The notes beneath the pieces were generated by a model. The model saw only the letters and a list, made by a program, of their open reading frames with translations, made no database searches and had not been told where the DNA came from. Positions 59,901 to 64,000 of a stretch of 64,000 bases of DNA are shown here, piece by piece. The position numbers were made by a program, and so were the translations under genes. Position 1 is the stretch's first letter, and every line of letters starts with the position of its first letter. The DNA comes from Setophaga petechia (Eukaryota; Chordata; Aves; Passeriformes; Parulidae): positions 983,501 through 1,047,500 of the forward strand of contig JANCRA010000066.1 in assembly GCA_024362935.1 (NCBI GenBank), given 5' to 3'.

Positions 59901-62900
59901 GCCCTGGGCTTTCCCTCTGAGCCAGGGTGAAACCCCAGGTGTTCATTATGCAGGTGCTGGGGTGGCTTTGAAGGCCTTAAGAAGCCCTCCTAAGTGGGAC
60001 CCAGAGATAAGAGATGATGGCACACAGCAGCTATTCCACAGTCAAGCTGTTCTGTGCCATGTGTCAGAAACTTCTGCTTTTGAGATCTGCAAACCCTGTG
60101 GTCATCTCAGAGCTGAATTACTGGCATGGTCAGCTGTGTCTGACCTATTAATGTAATTTATTTTCATTTCTTTAGGCATTTTTAAGACTTTAAAACTTAC
60201 TGTTTAGTGTTGTACCAAACACTGGACTGATAGAATGTTTTCTGGCACACTTCTCTATTGAAAAGATGGAGATGTTGCCCTGGAAGAACATTCTAAGCTG
60301 AACATAGAGGTGGCTTTGTATTATAGATGCTGGCTCCACTCTAATTGATGTAACTTCTGCAGCAGTTGTGAAGAACCAGCTCATCAGGAGAGAGGTAGAC
60401 TGGGATGCAGAGTTACTTAAACTTTAATATCTCTTTTGGTGTGTAATTTAATTCCAAATTCCTCTTAGACTAATGAATTAAAATACTGAAACACTTTAGT
60501 TTTATCTCCAAATGCCAGATAGGCAAGAGTCTTTGAATCCAGATGCCTTTCAGGTGTTCTTCTGTTCTGTAAATGTGCTTGCAGGCTGCTCTCTATCAGC
60601 ACTGTCACCCTGATTTCTCTCTTTTGGAGAGATCTTTGGTAAGAAGCAGGGAAGGTACAAGTATTTTTTTTTTAAAAAGCAGAACTGAAATAGGCAATTT
60701 CTTCTAAAATGCTGTAGGTAACTGTTATATTCTAGAACAGAGTATGCTATGCATGGAACTGCTTTCCAGTGCCTTCACTCTGCCTGATCTGTCCCTTTTT
60801 TCAATTGCTCCAGTTTGTGACTGTTGTCACAAATTGGTCCTGTCCTTGTACACAGTGACAGGGCCAAGAACCTGGCAGTTGTTCTGTAGGAAACTCTTCA
60901 ACTTTAACTCATTTTGCCATAAAATGCAGCATGGAAGTACCTATGCTCAGAGAGACACTGACCTTCCCTCTCTTTCCAGTGGTGAAGATTGGAATCAGAT
61001 GCAGTCTCAGGAAGAAGATGTGGCAATAACTGAACAAGACCTTGAACTCATTAAAGAAAGAGAAACTGCAATCAGGCAATTAGAGGTGACCAGTCAATCC
61101 TGCACACTTAACAGCACTGGGAGATAAATTAAAGGATAATTAATGGGATGGGCTGAGGACAGCTGATGGTGGAGGAGTAGAGTTCCTCCTAGAGAGGATT
61201 GATGCCAAGATAATCTGAAGGAGGTATATTTTCCCTCAATGTTGACTGGTGATCCTTCAGATATGGCAGGAGCAACTCATGTTACAGTGTTCATGCTGTG
61301 CTAATTGCTGGGGTGATGAAACAAATATTCAGTAGCTGGAGCATTGTAGGCTCCTGTGTTTATCACAAATTGCACAGGTGCTGACATCAAGTCAGTGAAT
61401 GCTGGTGCCTATTCTGACCCTTTGAGTGATGGTCAGAAGAGGTACTAGGAGTGAGGATTAGAAAATATTGTACCCAGTGTTCATTGTAACTTGTTAAACT
61501 GTTGTCTTCAGGCAGACATTTTGGATGTCAATCAGATATTTAAGGATTTAGCCATGATGATTCATGACCAAGGAGATATGATTGGTAAGTGCATTTGGAT
61601 AATAAGTTTTTTCTTGATTCAGTTACATGGATTAAATTTTTCTGTATTTTGCATTAAAAGTATTGTGTTTCTGGCTATAATTTTTAAACACTGAAACTCT
61701 GAAATATTTTGCAATGAATTCTCCTGGTTTTTTTCCATAGATAGCATAGAGGCAAATGTGGAAAGTGCAGAAGTCCATGTGGAAAGAGCCAGTGAGCAGT
61801 TACAGAGAGCTGCCTATTATCAGGTAAATTCTGTGTGCTTGTTTGATTGTCAGTGTGTGGTGGAGCACTATTGAAACAGGCAGAGCAAGACACTGAGGAC
61901 TGCAGCACACCAGACTAGTTATTAAAACCAGCTCATGCAAACTGGCACTCACTCAAAATTGCCTGCAAGGAGTACATAAAGCACTTGAGTCAGAAACATG
62001 GCACTGAAATTCACCTTCTAATTGAAAGTAAAAGAGTAGAAATAGTCTCTGGCACTTCACACTCTGCAAACCTAAGTGTTTACCTGTCTTTGTTGTGGTT
62101 AGGAGTTAGTAGGAAAACAAGAACAAATTCTGATATTGTATCCAACTTGTAAACATATCAGCCAGGACCCTGACATGCAAAAATCTATGTTCAGACTTGG
62201 GTAACTTCTGGTGACCAGGATTTGCAACACTCCTGTCCAGCTGCTGAGTTTCTGTCCCATAATCTGTGCTCCCTGTCCCATCAAATCTCTTGAGTGGCTC
62301 TCACTGCTGTTTGGTAGCCAGTGTTTTCTGTAGGTTCCAGTGTTTTCTGTGGGTTCCAATGTTTTCTGTAGTTTTCAGTGTTTTCTGTAGGTTCCTTTCT
62401 GTAGGTTCCAATGTTTTCTGTAGTTTTCACTGTTTTCTGTAGGTTCCTTTCCGTAGGTTCCAGTGTTTTCTGTAGGTTCCTTTCACCATCCTTGTCCCTT
62501 TAGATCCAGCTTCTGTGAAGGGGTAAGGGTTCTGCTTTAGTCAGTCCCATTCTGCTGGGACCTACACAAGAAAGTACTGGACTCTTCCAAGCTGTTAAGT
62601 GGGAGCTACTGGAGGGCAATAAAACTCCAAAGGCTGGGAATGTTGGTTTTACCATCTGGCAGCATGTAGTAGAATTCTCTCTTTCCATGGCTTCCTTGCC
62701 AAAGTTCTCAGTTATTTATAAATCTAAGTTTGGGAGCTGTTGGACATGTTTTGTATGTGGGCTTTTTTTTTTTTTTCTGGATGGAGAAAGAAGTGGTTAT
62801 ATATAGCTACTCTCAAATCCTTAGATGCCAAGTTAAAAATATTTGGTGCATGTGGATGGACTGTAGTTTCCTATTATGAATAAAGTGAGGAAAGCTGTGA

Positions 62901-63415
62901 AATCCAAGTCCAGTAACTGTACATGAAATCATTTAAATTGTAGAAATGCAACACCAAGCCCAAGTGGCCAAGGGGAGATTGTATGTGAGAACTGCTTAGG
63001 AGTTTGATTAGGAAAAAATCTAAATAGCTAGGAAGGGTGGCCTTCTCTGAGGCTTGTATTTTCCTTAAGAGAAACAAAACCTGTCACATTCTGACTTAAC
63101 TGCATCTCTTGGACCACTGCACTCCTAAAATTAAAAACATTCACCTGTTGAATCATGGAGTTTAAGGAACATGTAAAAGTGTTCAGATTACACTGGTTGC
63201 TTCTCTCAAATAACTGTGGGGGTACCAAGTGCTCTTGTTCACCCAAGTCAGTAACATGAATGGTAGCCTTGCTTTTTCCTCAAGTGTTCCTGCTGTCAGT
63301 GGCTTCTTTTCTCTTCTCTTATTAGAAGAAATCCCGTAAGAAGATCTGTATCCTGATTCTTGGCCTTGCTGTGGTCTGTATAATCATAGGACTCCTTATC
63401 TGGAAGGCAACATGA
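50556..63415 (+). CDS. STX12: STX12, syntaxin-12 (syntaxin-13), 9 exons
   Basis: Complete gene: join 50556-50673, 54003-54072, 55929-56028, 58041-58178, 59117-59160, 60980-61085, 61512-61584, 61741-61823, 63326-63415. All introns are GT-AG, and the 822-nt reading frame is open and encodes 273 residues (human 276, from memory). Syntaxin-12 is a Qa-SNARE of early and recycling endosomes that drives membrane fusion in receptor recycling and phagosome/autophagosome maturation. Residues ~20-140 form the Habc regulatory bundle, ~175-237 the t-SNARE helix with the zero-layer glutamine at Q212 (in [11 protein letters not shown]), KKSRKK (245-250) the basic juxtamembrane segment, and ~251-270 the single tail anchor ([20 protein letters not shown]). 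Residues 14-19 are six prolines encoded by a GCC/CCG repeat, and the luminal tail is only KAT. Identity to STX12 rather than STX7 rests on [15 protein letters not shown] and [16 protein letters not shown]. Confidence 0.97.
50674..54002 (+). other. STX12: STX12 intron 1
   Basis: 3.3-kb intron. The first ~290 bp remain CpG-island sequence. It carries one antisense CR1 near its 3' end. The short open frames inside have no support. Confidence 0.85.
53526..53825 (-). mobile_element. CR1 LINE 3' fragment, antisense, in STX12 intron 1
   Basis: Starts TTTCACAGAACCCCAGAACT and runs through GAGGGCATCCAGGCAGGGTT, GGGCAGCCTGTTCCAGGGCT and GGGCCCCAGTGAGAGGAG. At ~300 bp it is the longest CR1 piece in the window. 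Confidence 0.85.
54003..54072 (+). CDS. STX12: STX12 coding exon 2
   Basis: Acceptor TTATCTTCAG, donor TT/GTGAGT. Encodes [19 protein letters not shown] and the start of the next helix, in Habc helix Ha. Confidence 0.95.
54552..54702. repeat. AT-rich palindromic repeat in STX12 intron 2
   Basis: Perfect 24-bp arms at 54552-54575 (ATTTCAGAAG then an AT run) and 54606-54629 (reverse complement), separated by 30 bp of TA-rich loop. A third, direct copy of ATTTCAGAAGAATAT lies at 54688-54702 after more (TA)n. Confidence 0.93.
55929..56028 (+). CDS. STX12: STX12 coding exon 3
   Basis: Acceptor TTCTGTTTCAG, donor CAG/GTGGGC. Encodes [20 protein letters not shown] and [14 protein letters not shown] (to residue 96). 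Confidence 0.95.
56029..58040 (+). other. STX12: STX12 intron 3
   Basis: 2.0-kb intron, with a tandem duplication in its last third; otherwise no recognised element. Confidence 0.85.
57463..57994. repeat. ~263-bp tandem duplication in STX12 intron 3
   Basis: Copies start GATAACTGAAAG at 57463 and 57726 and share AATTACTGGAATGTAATTAG, GGAGAGCCTTGTTGCACA, GTCCTGCAGTTGGCAAGGCA and TGATGGTTTT...GAGTCTG. Small indels differ, and the second copy has an extra inner repeat of GTAAGGAATTAAAAC. Confidence 0.92.
58041..58178 (+). CDS. STX12: STX12 coding exon 4
   Basis: Acceptor GATTCCTCAG, donor TCT/GTAAGT. Encodes residues 97-142, with [19 protein letters not shown] and the basic ARARAGSR stretch at the end of the Habc bundle. 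Confidence 0.95.
58179..59116 (+). other. STX12: STX12 intron 4
   Basis: 0.9-kb intron, AT-rich, with no recognised element apart from a short repeated CTTCAAGGGAACACATTT-type segment near 58725 and 58780. Confidence 0.8.
59117..59160 (+). CDS. STX12: STX12 coding exon 5
   Basis: 44-bp exon, acceptor ATCTCTTCCAG, donor AG/GTAATA. Encodes [14 protein letters not shown], the linker between Habc and the SNARE region. Too short to be seen as an open frame; found by homology and phase. Confidence 0.93.
59161..60979 (+). other. STX12: STX12 intron 5
   Basis: 1.8-kb intron. No exon, RNA gene or clear transposon is recognised. Confidence 0.8.
60980..61085 (+). CDS. STX12: STX12 coding exon 6
   Basis: Acceptor CTCTTTCCAG, donor GAG/GTGACC. 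Encodes residues 157-192, [17 protein letters not shown] and [14 protein letters not shown], the start of the SNARE helix. Confidence 0.95.
61512..61584 (+). CDS. STX12: STX12 coding exon 7
   Basis: Acceptor TTGTCTTCAG, donor G/GTAAGT. Encodes [19 protein letters not shown] and QGDMI, including zero-layer Q212. Confidence 0.96.
61741..61823 (+). CDS. STX12: STX12 coding exon 8
   Basis: Acceptor TTTTCCATAG, donor CAG/GTAAAT. Encodes [20 protein letters not shown] and LQRAAYYQ, the C-terminal half of the SNARE helix. Confidence 0.96.
61824..63325 (+). other. STX12: STX12 intron 8
   Basis: 1.5-kb intron containing the minisatellite at 62319-62481 and a T run at 62764-62777. Confidence 0.85.
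62319..62481. repeat. ~19-bp minisatellite in STX12 intron 8
   Basis: About eight degenerate units of GTGTTTTCTGTAGGTTCCA, alternating with TGTAGTTTTCA and CTTTCTGTAGGTTC variants. Confidence 0.92.
63326..63415 (+). CDS. STX12: STX12 coding exon 9 and stop
   Basis: Acceptor CTCTTATTAG. Encodes the basic KKSRKK and the tail anchor, ending GLLIWKAT and TGA at 63413-63415. Confidence 0.96.
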   Translation, partial: KKSRKKICILILGLAVVCIIIGLLIWKAT

Positions 63416-64000
63416 AATCTTCCCATGGGACCCAGTCTCACAGCTGACATTTTTTCTGTCAGAGCAAACAGGCTGACTAGTCTCGGAGATGAATTGACCA
63501 CCCTGAGAGAGCACAAGTTGGAACTACTTCTAATAATAGATATTAGCAACTAATGTGCAGATAACTAGTATATGGAATTAGTGAACCATGGAGACAGTAT
63601 TTATCAGTTTATATACAAATTATATTGTTTTATGTAACTAAAATCTCGTGGTTTTGCTTTCTGTAATGTGTTCTTCCCTGTCCCAGCTGTATGCTGAAGT
63701 GTGATCAATAATTGGAGATGTCTTGTTTTTGACAAGTTGCACAACTTCAACTTTTTGTATGTGTAGGCAACTTTGTTGGACTGGAATGAGAATGGCATTC
63801 AAAGACAGCCCACCACCAAGTCACATTATGTAAATCCAGCAGTTTTTAAAGTCTCCAGTATCTGCCCCATGGTTTTATTGTCTCCAAGTGGCTGTGGTTC
63901 TAGATTCTCTTGAAGAGAAGGATGTTGTCACAGATTTGAGAGGCAAGGAGGATATGTTTGGATGATGATTTGAACCTCTACATGCTGGTCAGTTTAGCCT
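63416..64000 (+). other. STX12: STX12 3' UTR (continues past the window)
   Basis: No AATAAA or ATTAAA is seen before the window ends, so the transcript very likely continues. No second gene is recognised. Confidence 0.7.

Noticed and set aside
1..64000. tRNA or rRNA genes
   Set aside because: No stretch with the paired A and B box patterns or rRNA-like sequence was recognised on either strand by eye; a tRNAscan run would be decisive.

Overview
This is vertebrate nuclear DNA, almost certainly from a bird and probably a songbird (passerine). Evidence for this is the typical avian CR1 LINE 3' ends, several families of solo retroviral LTRs of a kind I associate with songbird genomes, pentanucleotide and G-rich minisatellites, and two genes whose proteins match the bird forms of CITED4 and syntaxin-12. 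The species assignment is inference; no database was searched.

Layout. Positions 1-37,600 are gene-poor. They hold seven copies of one solo-LTR family (six with intact or near-intact 6-bp target duplications), two LTRs of other families, many short CR1 fragments, and a run of three unrelated minisatellites at 10.7-13.6 kb. They also hold short AT-rich blocks that look like conserved non-coding DNA, and one short exon-like segment (8,738-8,841) that I could not assign. A CpG island with a CCAAT box and a TATA-like box leads into the intronless CITED4 coding region (38,105-38,719, + strand). From 39.5 to 49.8 kb the DNA is intergenic. It contains two CTCF-like motifs in the same orientation, a 28-bp-stem-total hairpin, more CR1 pieces and a G-rich compound minisatellite. 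A further LTR ends about 150 bp before the STX12 start codon, against its CpG island. STX12 (50,556-63,415, + strand) is complete, with nine coding exons, all in frame with GT-AG introns, and it encodes 273 residues. Its 3' UTR runs off the window.

The two genes are functionally unrelated: CITED4 is a nuclear CBP/p300-binding transcriptional co-regulator, and STX12 is a Qa-SNARE of recycling endosomes. They are not an operon-like or co-regulated pair as far as the sequence shows. In human the two genes lie at separate places on chromosome 1p, so their adjacency here reflects a rearrangement in one lineage. I found no convincing tRNA, rRNA, CRISPR or prokaryotic feature. Most long open frames in the window are by-products of GC-rich minisatellites.
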